Assembly (NCBI GenBank): GCA_964430505.1
Contig: CAYSGH010000006.1
Span: 38,833 to 102,832, forward strand
Direction: 5' to 3'
Origin: UBA6176 sp032119375
GTDB lineage: Bacteria; Verrucomicrobiota; Verrucomicrobiia; Limisphaerales; UBA9464
Length of the DNA stretch: 64,000 nt
Shown: positions 19,701 through 27,192 of the stretch, piece after piece
How positions within the stretch are numbered: position 1 is the first letter of the stretch
Layout: each line of letters starts with the position of its first letter
Position numbers and translations under genes: made by a program
Notes under the pieces: model-generated
Databases searched by the model: none
The model's input: the letters and a program-made list of their open reading frames with translations, nothing else
Told to the model about the DNA's origin: nothing

Positions 19701-22700
19701 ACGGGGGTGATGACGACGCGGGTGGCGGGGTTGTAGCCGGGGCGGTTGGTGAGGGAGCGGTTGACGGCGTTGGCGATGTCGTCGGCGCGGCCCTTGGTGA
19801 TGCGGACGGACTGGAGGACGGCGTTGCTGCCGGCCTCGGGGGTGTCGAAGGCCTCGATGATGGAGGCGATGGCCTTGAGCTGGGGCTCGGTGCCGGCGAG
19901 GACGAGCTGGTTGGAGGCGGGGTCGTCGAGGATGAGGGCCTCGCCGTTGCCGAGCTCGGGGTTGCTGCGGGACTGGTCCTGGAAGACCTGGCGGACCTTG
20001 GAGGAGACGTCGGCGGCGCGGCGTGACTGGAGGGAGACAACGCGCATGGAGCGGTTGGCGTCGGAGCCGAGGGACTGGTCGAGCTGCTCGATGATGACGG
20101 AGGCGGACTGGAGCTCCTTGGGGTCGCCGGTGGTGATGAGGGTGCGGGTCTTGGAATCGACGGAGACGGAGACGCGCTTTTGTGGGCGGCCGAAGGCGTC
20201 GTAGCGGACGAGGGCGGAGGAGAGGATTTCGGCGACCTTGGCGGGGTCGGCGGACTTGAGCTTCACGACGCGGGTGGAGGCGGACTGTGCGGAGATCTTG
20301 TCGAGCTTGCGGATGATGTCCTCGACGATGGCGAGCTCGTTGGTGGTGGCGGTGACGATGAGGCGGTTGGCGCCGTTGTCGGGGAGGATGAGGGTGTCGG
20401 CGGCGGGGGCGCCGGGGCGGGACTTGGCCTGTTCCTGGTAGAGGGTGCGGACGGTGGAGGAGAGCTCGGCGGCGTTGGCGGTGGTGAGGTCGATGACGCG
20501 GGTCTCGCGTGGGGCGCGCTCGGCCTGGTCGCCCTGGAGCTGGGTGAGGATGCGGCTGATCTCGGAGAGGTGGTTGGTGCGGGCGGTGACGATGAGGCGG
20601 GCATTTTTGGTGTCGGGGACGAAGACGGCGTCGGGGCGGTCGGAGGGGTTGTTGGTGGAGCGGATGCGATAGAGCTGCTGGACGAGGGGCTGGAGGCGCT
20701 CGAGCTCGGAGGCGGAGCCGAGCTCGAAGAAGCGGGTTTCGCGTGCGGCCTGGGCTCCCTGGGCGGCCTGGAGGTCGGAGATGATTTGCTCGACGACGGC
20801 GAGCTGTTGCTCGGAGCCGGCGAGGACGAGCTGGTTGGAGTCGGGTTCCTCGAGGATGAGGATTTCGGCGGTGCCGAGGTCCGGCTGGGCCTGGACGCGG
20901 TCGGCGTAGAGCTGGCGGACGCGCGGGACGAGGATGGAGGCGCGGCCCTGGGCGACGGAGACGACCTTCATGCGGCGGTCGCCCTGGGTGCCGAGGGACT
21001 GGTCGAGCTGCTCGATGATGGAGGCGACGCCGGTGAGTTCCTTGGGGTCGCCGGTGACGATGAGGGTGCGGGTCTTGGGATCGACGGAGACGGCGACGCG
21101 ACGTTGGGGGCGGCCGAAGGCGTCGAAGCGAACGAGGGTGGAGGAGAGGATTTCGGAGACCTTGGCGGGGTCGGCGGACTTGACCTTGAAGACGCGGGTG
21201 GAGGCGGACTGGTTGGAGGCCTTGTCGAGCTTGCGGATGATGTCCTCGACGAGGGCGATCTCGTTGGTGGCGGCGGTGATGATGAGGCGGTTGGCGCCGG
21301 GGTCGGGGAGGATGAGGGTGTCGGCGGCGGGTGCGCCGGGGCGGGACTTGGCCTGTTCCTGGTAGAGGGTGCGGACGGTGGTGGAGAGCTCGGCGGCGTT
21401 GGCGGTGGAGAGGTCGATGACGCGGGTTTCGCGCTGGGCGAGGGCGGGTTGGTCGCCTTGGAGCTGGGCGAGGATGCGCTCGATCTCGACGAGGTGGTTG
21501 GTGCGGGCGGTGACGATGAGGCGGGCGTTCTTGGTGTCGGGGATGAAGACGGCGTCGGGGCGGTCGGAGGGGCTGTTGGTGGAGCGGATGCGATACAGCT
21601 GCTGGACGAGGGGCTGGAGGCGCTCGAGCTCGGAGGCGGAGCCGAGGTCGAAGAAGCGGGTATCACGGGCGGCCTGGGCGCCTTGGGCGGCCTGGAGGTC
21701 CGTGACGATTTGCTCGACGGCGGCGAGCTGGGCCGGGGAGCCGGCGAGGATGAGCTGGTTGGAGTCCGGCTCCTCGAGGATGAGGGTTTCGTCGGTACCC
21801 AGCTCGGGCTGGGACTTGATGCGGTCGGCGAGGAGCTGGCGGAGCTTGGGGACGAGGGAGGCGGCGCGGCCCTGGGCGAGGGAAAGGACCTTCATGGAGC
21901 GCGCCTCCTGGGTACCGAGGGATTGGTCGAGCTGCTCGATGATGAGGGAGACGCCCTGGAGCTCCTTGGGGTCGCCGGTGACGATGAGGGTGCGGGTCTT
22001 GGAATCGACGGAGACGGTCGTGCGCTTTTGGGGGCGTCCGTAGGCATCGAAGCGGACGAGGGCGGTGGAGAGGATTTCGGCGACCTTGGCGGGCTCGGCG
22101 GACTTGATCTTGAAGACGCGTGCGGAGGCGGACTGGGAGGAGGTCTTGTCGAGCTTCGCGACGATGGACTCGACGGCGGCGAGCTCGTTGGTATCGCCGA
22201 CGAGGATGAGGCGGTTGGCTCCGGCGTCGGGGGTGATGAGAGTGTCGGGGACGATGGATCCGAGGCGTGCCTTGGCTTCCTCGAGGTAGAGGGTGCGGAC
22301 GGTGGAGACGAGGTCGGCGGCGGTGGCGGTGGTGAGGTCGAGGATGCGGGTTTCGCGGGTGGAGGCGGAGGGCTTGGCACCCGGGGTGGGGTTGGGGTTG
22401 AGCTGGTTGAGGATGGCCTCGATTTGGCGGAGGTGATCGGGCTTGCCGGTGATGATGAGGCGGCCGGTGCGTGGGTCGGCGACGATGGAGGCGTCGGCGG
22501 GGTCGGACTCGGCGCGGTCCTTCCACTGGTTGGAGTAGAGCTGTTGGACGACGGGGAGGAGGCGTTGGGCGTCGGCGGTGGAGCCGACGTCGAAGGCCTT
22601 GGTTTCGCGGGGCTGGCGCGGGGCGGTGGCGACGGTCTCGGCGATTTGGCGGATGGCGGCGGCTTGCTCGGAGGTGCCGAGGACGAGGAGGCGTTGGTTG

Positions 22701-25700
22701 GAGGCGTCGGCGTAGAGGGTGGCGGGCTGGAGGGTCTTGCCCTTGGATTGCTCGCCGTAGATTTGCTGGACGCGAGGGAGGAAGTCGGAGGCGTTGGCGG
22801 ACTTGAGCTCGACGGTGTGGAGCTCGCGGGAGGCTTGCTCGGGCTTGGTGTCGAGGGAGGAGACGACCTGCTCGACCTGGGGCATGAGGGTGGCGGGGGC
22901 GAGGACGACGAGGCGCTTGCCGGCGGGGTCCGGGGTGATGGAGACGGGGTTGGGGGCGCGGGAGTTCTGGGGTGCGAAGGCCTTGGTGGCGAAGGAGGCG
23001 ACGGCGTCGGGGTCGGACTTGACGTCGAGGATGCGGAGGATGCGGTCGCGGGAGGAGGCGGAGGAGGCGGAGCCGCCGGCCTCGTTGTCGAGCTTCTCGA
23101 TGACGGACTCGGCGTCCTGGAGGTCGGCGCGGGTGCCGGAGACGACGAGGGAGTTGGACTTGTCGTCGGCGGTGACGGTGACGCGGCGGATGGCGTTGCC
23201 GCGGGCGTCGTAGCGGAGGAGGGCGGAGGAGACGATGGGGGCGAGCATGGAGGCGTCGGACTGGGAGAGCTTGAAGACGCGGGCTCCGGGGGCTTGCTGG
23301 GGTGCGTTGTCGAGGCGGTTCACGAGGGAGGCGACCTGCTCGATTTCCTCGCGTGGGCCGGTGACGAGGATGCGGTTGCCGGCGGTGTCTGGGGTGATCT
23401 TGGAGAGGGGGACGAAGTCGGCGCCGCGTTGGTCGCGGAGCATCTCGGCGAGGAGGGAGTTGAGGGTGGGGGCGAGAGAGTTCGCGTCGGAGGACTTGAG
23501 GTCGAAGATGCGGAAGTCGCGGGGCGCCGCGTCGGGGCGTGCGTCGAGCTGCTGGATGATTTGGGCGGCGGCCTGGAGGGCGTCGGGGTCGCCGGAGACG
23601 ACGAGGGAATTGGAGCGTGCGTCGAGGAGGACGCGGACGGTGCGGCCGGAGGCGCCGAGGGATTTCTCGACGAGGGCGGAGAGGTCGGTGGCGGAGGCGG
23701 CGCGGAGCTTGAAGACGCGGGTTTCGTCTCGGGTGGCCTTGCTGTTGGCGGGCTCGAGCTGGGCGAGGATGGCCTCGACGCGTGCGATTTCCTTTTCGGG
23801 GCCGGAGACCATGAGACGGTTTTGGCGTGAGTCGGCGAGGACGGAGGCGGGGCCGCCGAGGGGTTCGGGGAGGCCCTTGATTTGCTCGGCGTAGAGTTGC
23901 TGGAGGAGGGGAGCGACGTCGGCGGCGGGGCGAGAGCCGGGCAGGAGGGACTTGAACTGGCGTGGGGCGGCGGCGGCGCTGGACTGGTCGAACTGGGCGA
24001 CGAGGGCGCGGATGCGCGGGAGGTCGTTGGAGGCGGCGAGGACGATGAGCTGCTTGCCGGTGGGGTCAGGGAGGAGGGTGGGGGGTTCGGCGTTGGGGGA
24101 CTTGAGCTGCGGGAGGAGCTGGCTGATGAGGGGGAGGATTTCGGAGGCGGGCTTGGTGGAGAGGGGGATGAAGACGAGGTCGCGTCGAGGGGCATCGGGG
24201 GCGGCATCGACGATGGCGATGATGGCCTCGATTTCGCGGAGTTGGTCGTCGGTGGCGGTGACGAGGAGGCGGTTGTTGGGGGAATCGGCGACGAGGGAGG
24301 GCTTGGTGGTGGAGGCGAGGCGGCGGTCGGTCAGGCGTTCGTTGAGGAGGTTTTGGATGGAGGGGAGGGCGGCGTCGGGGCGGGTGTGGGAGAGGGTGAA
24401 GACCTTGAGCTTGCGGGGCTGGGCCTCGGGGCGGTCGGTGCGGAGCTGGCGGACGATGCCCTCGATGCGGGCGAGGTGTTCCTCGGAGGCGGTGACGATG
24501 AGGCGGCCGGAGTCGGGGTCCTGGAGGATCTTGGCATGGGCGACGGAGGCCCCTTGGGTGCCGGAGGCTTGGTTGCGGTAGAGTTGCTCGACGAGGGGGA
24601 GGAGGCGCTTGGCGTCGTCGGGGGAGCCGAGCTCGATGAAGCGGGTTTGGAGGGGGACGGGGAGGGAGGAGCCGGTTTCGAGCTGTGAGACGATGTCGGA
24701 GGCGATTTGGACGTCGTTGGCGGTGCCGGAGACGACGACGGACTGGGAGCCGGCATCGACGGAGACGGAGGCGGTGGTGGCGTTGGCACCGTTGGGGGCG
24801 CGGCGAGAGAGGGCCTGGGTGAGGATGGAGGCGACGTTGGTGACCTCGGAGGAGCGTGGCCGGAAGATGCGGGTGAGCTGGACGGAGGCGGTGCGATTGG
24901 GGAGCTGGGCGTTGGGACCGGAGGAGGCTCCAAGGCCACCGGAGACGGCGGTTTTGTCGATGCGGGCGACGAGGGTCTCGATTTGGTCGAGCTGGCCTGG
25001 GAGGGGTGCGGCGACGATGAGGCGGTTTTGGGCGGTGTCGGGGATGACGCGGGCCTTGGTGGAGGCGGAGGTGGCGGGCTCGTTGGGGGCGGCGACGCCG
25101 GGGATCGCCTGACGGATGATGTTGGCGAGCTCCTCGGGCTTGACGGTGGTGGGGTGATAGATGCGGACGTCGCCGCCGGCTCCGTCCTTTTGCTCGAAGC
25201 GGTTGATGAGTTGCTCGGCGAGGGAGAGGCGTTCCTCGGGGCCGAAGAGGACGAGGGTGCGCGAGGCCTCATCATAGACGGAGGTGAGGTAGTCGTTGGG
25301 GTCAGGGGGGAGGACCTCGAGGGCCTTGGAGTTGGGGTTGTAGGAGGTGCGCTTGGGGGCGGTGGCGATGCCGAAGGTGCGGTTGAGGAGGTCGGAGATG
25401 ATGGAGCCGGAGGCGTTGAGGAGGGTGAAGGTGCGCATCTGGCGCTCGGCGGGGGTGGAGGCGTCGAGGGTGGCGAGGAGGGCGCGGACGCGCTGGATGT
25501 TGGAGAGGCGGTCGGTGATGACGATGCGGCGGCTGCGGCCGAGGGGGGCGACGGAGCCGGCGTTGGAGAGCATGGGGGTGATGGACTCGGAGACCTCGCG
25601 CGGGTCGAGGCCCTGGAGGTCAAGGACGACGGAGACAACGTCGCCGGGGCGGACGTCGGGTGCGGGCTCGGAGCCGCGGAGGATGGGGATGGGGAGGGAG

Positions 25701-26179
25701 CGGATGTCCTTGAAGGGGACGAGGCGGAGCTGCTGGCCGGCGTCGAGGAGCATGACGCCCTTCATGGAGAGGATGAGGTTGAGGGTCTCGAGGGCCTCCG
25801 GGAACGAGTAGGGGTTGGGGTCGTTGTAGGAGAGGGTGCCGACGATGTTGGTGTCGGCGAGGAGGGGCTTGCCGGCCATCTGGGCGAAGCGTTCCAGGAC
25901 GTCGGCGTAGGGGATGCCGTCGAACTGGAATCGGATGGCGCGGCTGGGGGCGTTGGTGTTGGCGGCGTTGGTTTTGACCTGTGCGGACACGACGATTTCG
26001 CGCGGGGCGGCCGTGGGCGCGGGCTGGGAGGGCGTGGCGGGCGCCGGGGCTTGGGAGTGGGCGAGCGGCGCGAGGCCGAGGGAGAGGGCGAGGCCGAAGC
26101 GGGCGGCGATGGAGCCCAAGGAAGCGATGGCGTTCATGCGGGAAAGGGAAAGGATGGAGAAAGGGAGGGATGGGCTCAT
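13754..26179 (-). CDS. giant secretin (GspD/PilQ-like) with about 45 tandem N domains
   Basis: A 4141-residue outer-membrane secretin. Residues 1-45 contain a signal sequence (second Met at residue 15, position 26137, is an alternative start). About 75-155 is an STN/N0-like domain (FDGIPYADVLERFAQMAGKP). From about 157 to 3832 I count roughly 45 degenerate repeats of 70-110 residues of Secretin_N type. Each opens like RVFKLKSADAAKVAEIL and closes like DPRSNSLVVSGPEELAIIEQLIQQLD. From about 3833 the normal secretin domain follows (QVLIQVVLAEITLDAVGELG, VLSRPQIVTADNKPATINIG, VPVVNQRRANTTVSAQSGQT, VLGEIPYLGVLFR), with a short S-domain-like tail. Ordinary GspD or PilQ is 600-750 residues with 3-4 N domains. 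The start overlaps the upstream gene by 4 bases (ATGA). It is the last gene of the pseudopilin operon and should be the outer-membrane exit of that machine. Confidence 0.93.
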   Translation of the reverse strand: MSPSLPFSILSLSRMNAIASLGSIAARFGLALSLGLAPLAHSQAPAPATPSQPAPTAAPREIVVSAQVKTNAANTNAPSRAIRFQFDGIPYADVLERFAQMAGKPLLADTNIVGTLSYNDPNPYSFPEALETLNLILSMKGVMLLDAGQQLRLVPFKDIRSLPIPILRGSEPAPDVRPGDVVSVVLDLQGLDPREVSESITPMLSNAGSVAPLGRSRRIVITDRLSNIQRVRALLATLDASTPAERQMRTFTLLNASGSIISDLLNRTFGIATAPKRTSYNPNSKALEVLPPDPNDYLTSVYDEASRTLVLFGPEERLSLAEQLINRFEQKDGAGGDVRIYHPTTVKPEELANIIRQAIPGVAAPNEPATSASTKARVIPDTAQNRLIVAAPLPGQLDQIETLVARIDKTAVSGGLGASSGPNAQLPNRTASVQLTRIFRPRSSEVTNVASILTQALSRRAPNGANATTASVSVDAGSQSVVVSGTANDVQIASDIVSQLETGSSLPVPLQTRFIELGSPDDAKRLLPLVEQLYRNQASGTQGASVAHAKILQDPDSGRLIVTASEEHLARIEGIVRQLRTDRPEAQPRKLKVFTLSHTRPDAALPSIQNLLNERLTDRRLASTTKPSLVADSPNNRLLVTATDDQLREIEAIIAIVDAAPDAPRRDLVFIPLSTKPASEILPLISQLLPQLKSPNAEPPTLLPDPTGKQLIVLAASNDLPRIRALVAQFDQSSAAAAPRQFKSLLPGSRPAADVAPLLQQLYAEQIKGLPEPLGGPASVLADSRQNRLMVSGPEKEIARVEAILAQLEPANSKATRDETRVFKLRAASATDLSALVEKSLGASGRTVRVLLDARSNSLVVSGDPDALQAAAQIIQQLDARPDAAPRDFRIFDLKSSDANSLAPTLNSLLAEMLRDQRGADFVPLSKITPDTAGNRILVTGPREEIEQVASLVNRLDNAPQQAPGARVFKLSQSDASMLAPIVSSALLRYDARGNAIRRVTVTADDKSNSLVVSGTRADLQDAESVIEKLDNEAGGSASSASSRDRILRILDVKSDPDAVASFATKAFAPQNSRAPNPVSITPDPAGKRLVVLAPATLMPQVEQVVSSLDTKPEQASRELHTVELKSANASDFLPRVQQIYGEQSKGKTLQPATLYADASNQRLLVLGTSEQAAAIRQIAETVATAPRQPRETKAFDVGSTADAQRLLPVVQQLYSNQWKDRAESDPADASIVADPRTGRLIITGKPDHLRQIEAILNQLNPNPTPGAKPSASTRETRILDLTTATAADLVSTVRTLYLEEAKARLGSIVPDTLITPDAGANRLILVGDTNELAAVESIVAKLDKTSSQSASARVFKIKSAEPAKVAEILSTALVRFDAYGRPQKRTTVSVDSKTRTLIVTGDPKELQGVSLIIEQLDQSLGTQEARSMKVLSLAQGRAASLVPKLRQLLADRIKSQPELGTDETLILEEPDSNQLILAGSPAQLAAVEQIVTDLQAAQGAQAARDTRFFDLGSASELERLQPLVQQLYRIRSTNSPSDRPDAVFIPDTKNARLIVTARTNHLVEIERILAQLQGDQPALAQRETRVIDLSTANAAELSTTVRTLYQEQAKSRPGAPAADTLILPDPGANRLIITAATNEIALVEDIIRKLDKASNQSASTRVFKVKSADPAKVSEILSSTLVRFDAFGRPQRRVAVSVDPKTRTLIVTGDPKELTGVASIIEQLDQSLGTQGDRRMKVVSVAQGRASILVPRVRQLYADRVQAQPDLGTAEILILEEPDSNQLVLAGSEQQLAVVEQIISDLQAAQGAQAARETRFFELGSASELERLQPLVQQLYRIRSTNNPSDRPDAVFVPDTKNARLIVTARTNHLSEISRILTQLQGDQAERAPRETRVIDLTTANAAELSSTVRTLYQEQAKSRPGAPAADTLILPDNGANRLIVTATTNELAIVEDIIRKLDKISAQSASTRVVKLKSADPAKVAEILSSALVRYDAFGRPQKRVSVSVDSKTRTLITTGDPKELQSASVIIEQLDQSLGSDANRSMRVVSLQSRRAADVSSKVRQVFQDQSRSNPELGNGEALILDDPASNQLVLAGTEPQLKAIASIIEAFDTPEAGSNAVLQSVRITKGRADDIANAVNRSLTNRPGYNPATRVVITPVPGANSILLNGPTNAVQDVLRIVRELDADAPSSEIEVRIYKLENGNAKEVSTILQPILQSVSSRRRFARSSPDGDSGGGGGGFARQATISIEDRSNSLVVTGTADHFAVIEKLLPTLDKAPDRTDRDVQFVWLRKGRAFDIASQIEAIFSNRPKAERPIVEPDFSNNSLTLIGRRADLAQVMELVSRLDAQGQDSSYVVRLRALDRVAADQMARLLESIYPQTTQSSLAIVDKVQPRPDGDTNAPPGVSVAIDKQANALVLAGPVAEIENVERLITELSFNFYGNEAEFRLFPLKDADPVLVAKTLTEVFKPEPIQLTPAQLRQLSDGVPPKQAPKITVVAEPRTRSVVIRARPTDFGLLESLIKQLDDAGATAQTGFKIFPLAHAEPQKALALVQQMVAQLNATRPGDPVTVSVSPRDRGLLVIARDPVIQQVSKMIESIDQPSKNVEADVRVFPLKRANATQLATILQNLLRPGPQGESTPEARELQEQVRRLNVRSADGSPVTLDLSQPIRISADAAPGGGNRLLVTASTDNLDAIASVIDLLDTPAMVEGVRVRFVRLAHADAASTATTLTTLFSQGRTLATGPAGPGAEPQSEAGKALAHPLTVAIDARSNTLILSGQPDTLELAAKVVADIDQPLERFVTDIRLFRLKHASASRLLPLLRSVFTEGPSVPGTEGLATQVTRLRTLRDGGDASKSSQTAKSRAALTLQADDISNILLVAARTDMLPLIEDVVNQLDIPAASGLETVRVYPLQHADPASIQKILSDLFTGPRSTTLRDEDKPIVSLDPRTASLIVAGNSKAFAILDSLLAKLDQKLDFDLRDIQLVPLQHADASLVATTLQRLMDARISQRALRTPGAADSLKVVILADTRSNSLLVGGSREGFELVQSLAKQLDDASPALAGRIRIVPVENADARVLASTLNALFTQRYAALPGTDLQRQKPIILPDTRANVLLVAASQDDNATLDDLLSKLDQKLENPALALVVIPLRNNDAARVANLIEASFTARLRAQTLPGQPPLPSQQVDVQPDPLNNALVVSASKENLELIQSLVAKLDAQPAIPGGVFEMFTLQFADAQRVATVLRSLVDQGLYRPGLPPNANPNARTPQNILSTSVDTRSNTLIVSASPENLAIVKSVIEKLDSKDVAAASDVRLYPLRHARASSLAPILDQFFRAKRTADAITVNANERILPVTVLADDRVNALLVSGGKEAFDLVDRLLPQLDGEGTFARLNFRVFPLQKATAAKLQQTLQSIVANRPPKVKGEPIDPITIVADNWVNALLVGATVDDMDTVASLVRQLDAEPTDTGLSIHVFPLAKADARRVATTVQGLFRDAGPNQVLPVVINADERINALVVSCGEIDARRIAEVVRQLDTDQVARVSEIKVFPLEHARAETLSAILTAALNSKPTPLTDQNPNAQSVLQFISRTEDGQELVSAALKEGILITPDPRMNSLVVSGPVEYMGLLDQIIHRLDAASPQQAKIKVFSLQNADARQMGELLTQLFRMTQTTTASQRSIQYTLVRSRTAPDGSPTPDDEPLASATLGTAEANALNVTVDPRTNSLLVGGTDHYVTLVSEIIESLDSSPAAERTSRVVRLRNSQAPEVATAIRNFLDQERQRLVATLGADAVGTAQRMLEREVAVVAEQTSNTLLVSANRRYFDQITGIIEELDSAQPQVLIQVVLAEITLDAVGELGIEWNQSVTKGDYTIGNGTDFGVPNQLQSLGGFSTAVSSSDFNFVLRALKTDGRLEVLSRPQIVTADNKPATINIGQRIPLITDSRVTPQGDTINSFRYEDVGVNLTVTPKISPDGFVKMELGTTNSAISSSTVEINKSAVVPVVNQRRANTTVSAQSGQTIIIGGLISTTDDRRVKKMPVLGEIPYLGVLFRSTKTTRERKELLIFLTPLVLANPQDPIPLEDPRKITDDMIRNSRFQKELKPDEFQRSVVEPILPDDIAPTNRVPSFRRAPIQKGTTNSVR
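14680..25712 (-). repeat. array of about 45 Secretin_N-type domain repeats inside the giant secretin
   Basis: Hand segmentation of the protein gives about 45 units averaging some 82 residues. They share a helix/strand pattern: an entry strand (R-x-F-x-L), a helix ending in L-x-x-L, a variable loop, and DxRSNxLLVSA followed by a helix ending in LD. Early, middle and late units fall into recognisable subclasses; for example the units containing LPLVEQLYRNQ, LPVVQQLYSNQ and LQPLVQQLYRIRS are one class. This suggests growth by duplication of single domains and of multi-domain blocks. The exact unit number depends on how long loops are cut. Confidence 0.8.
20060..22375 (-). repeat. 924-bp tandem blocks (four secretin N domains each) within the giant gene
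   Basis: Three consecutive in-frame blocks with a period of exactly 924 bases (308 codons). The same codons recur at 22335, 21411 and 20487. Protein text is nearly identical between blocks, e.g. RETRVIDLSTANAAELSTTV versus RETRVIDLTTANAAELSSTV, and SADPAKVSEILSSTLVRFDA versus SADPAKVAEILSSALVRYDA. The third block diverges after its second to third domain. This is a recent internal amplification compared with the rest of the array. Confidence 0.88.
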
Positions 26180-27192
26180 GGCGTGCGTGCGAGGGAGTCC
26201 GGGATTTCGGGGGGGGCGAGCTTGCGTTTGTCGGCGAGGGAGCGGCCGCGTTCGATGGCCCAGAAGTCGGAGCCGATGCGGAGGATGACGCGGCTATGGG
26301 AAAGGAGGGAGGGGTTGCCCGGGGTGGGGAGCGGGCGGTAGTCGATGAGGACGATGGTGCCGCCGGCGAGCTCGTCGCCGGGCTTGTAGCGGGTGGTGCG
26401 TTGGGCGTTGAGGTCGCGGACGTGGACCTCGGGTTGGCCGTCCCATTCGGAGAGGGAGACGACGCGGAGGGCCTCGGGTCCGGGAACTCGGCCCTTTGGG
26501 GTGCCGGGGGAGGCGGTGACCCCTGGGGAGCCGGCGACGGCGGCGGGTGGGGGCTGGGGGCGCTTGATGTAGGGGCGGAGGAGGTCGCGGGCGACGATGG
26601 GGTTGAGGAGGTGGCGTTCCGGGGAGTCGAGGGAGAGCTTGCCGGCGAGGTTGGTGCGGGTGACGTCGGGGGAGGGGTCGAGAACGAGGGTGAGGAAGCG
26701 GAAGCGGACGCGGACGTTGCCGGGGCGGTCGCCGGTGGAGAGGGAGAGGCCCTCGACGCGGTGGAGCCAAGGGGACTCGTTGAGGAGGAAGAGGAGGTTG
26801 ACGACGTTGGAGAGGGAGCCGTCGCCCTGGACGGCCCAGCCGATCTCGGAGGCCCCGCGGAGCTTGCGAGGGCCGACGGGGATGCGGGTGAAGTCGCCCT
26901 CGTCGAGGCGGGAGTCGAGGAGGGTTCGCGTGAGGGTTTCGCCGGACTTGGCGGAGGCCTCGTCGATGGAGTCGGCGAAGGTGCGTAGGGCGAGGGCGCG
27001 GAGCTTGTCCTCGGCGTTGAAGAAGGCGCGGCGTTCGGCGTGGATCTTGGCGGTGGCCTCGCGGGTGGTGGCGGCTTGCTTGCGGAGGTCGTTGACGGGG
27101 CGGAGGACGACGGACCGGACGACGAAGAAGCCGCCGAAGAGGACGAGGATGCCGCCGAGGGCGGAGGCGAGGATTTTCTCGGAGCGTTTCAA
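26176..27192 (-). CDS. PilO/GspM-like inner-membrane assembly protein
   Basis: 338 residues with a TTG start at 27192 that overlaps the preceding stop (TTGA). After a basic KRSEK there is one transmembrane segment (ASALGGILVLFGGFFVVRSV), then a coiled-coil-like stretch (VNDLRKQAATTREATAKIHA) and a periplasmic ferredoxin-like region (about 140-220: VNLLFLLNESPWLHRVEGLS). This bitopic layout matches PilO and GspM, which link the cytoplasmic ring to the secretin. A Pro-rich linker and a C-terminal beta-rich domain (about 260-338) follow, which could be the PilP/GspC-like part that contacts the secretin. That last point is inference. The frame continues upstream to 27558 over the PilM/PilN gene and is not coding there. 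Confidence 0.8.
   Translation of the reverse strand: MKRSEKILASALGGILVLFGGFFVVRSVVLRPVNDLRKQAATTREATAKIHAERRAFFNAEDKLRALALRTFADSIDEASAKSGETLTRTLLDSRLDEGDFTRIPVGPRKLRGASEIGWAVQGDGSLSNVVNLLFLLNESPWLHRVEGLSLSTGDRPGNVRVRFRFLTLVLDPSPDVTRTNLAGKLSLDSPERHLLNPIVARDLLRPYIKRPQPPPAAVAGSPGVTASPGTPKGRVPGPEALRVVSLSEWDGQPEVHVRDLNAQRTTRYKPGDELAGGTIVLIDYRPLPTPGNPSLLSHSRVILRIGSDFWAIERGRSLADKRKLAPPEIPDSLARTP

Noticed and set aside
14680..25712. Regular repeats suggesting a CRISPR array or satellite
   Set aside because: The repeats are in-frame protein-domain repeats of unequal length with no short conserved DNA unit and no spacers.
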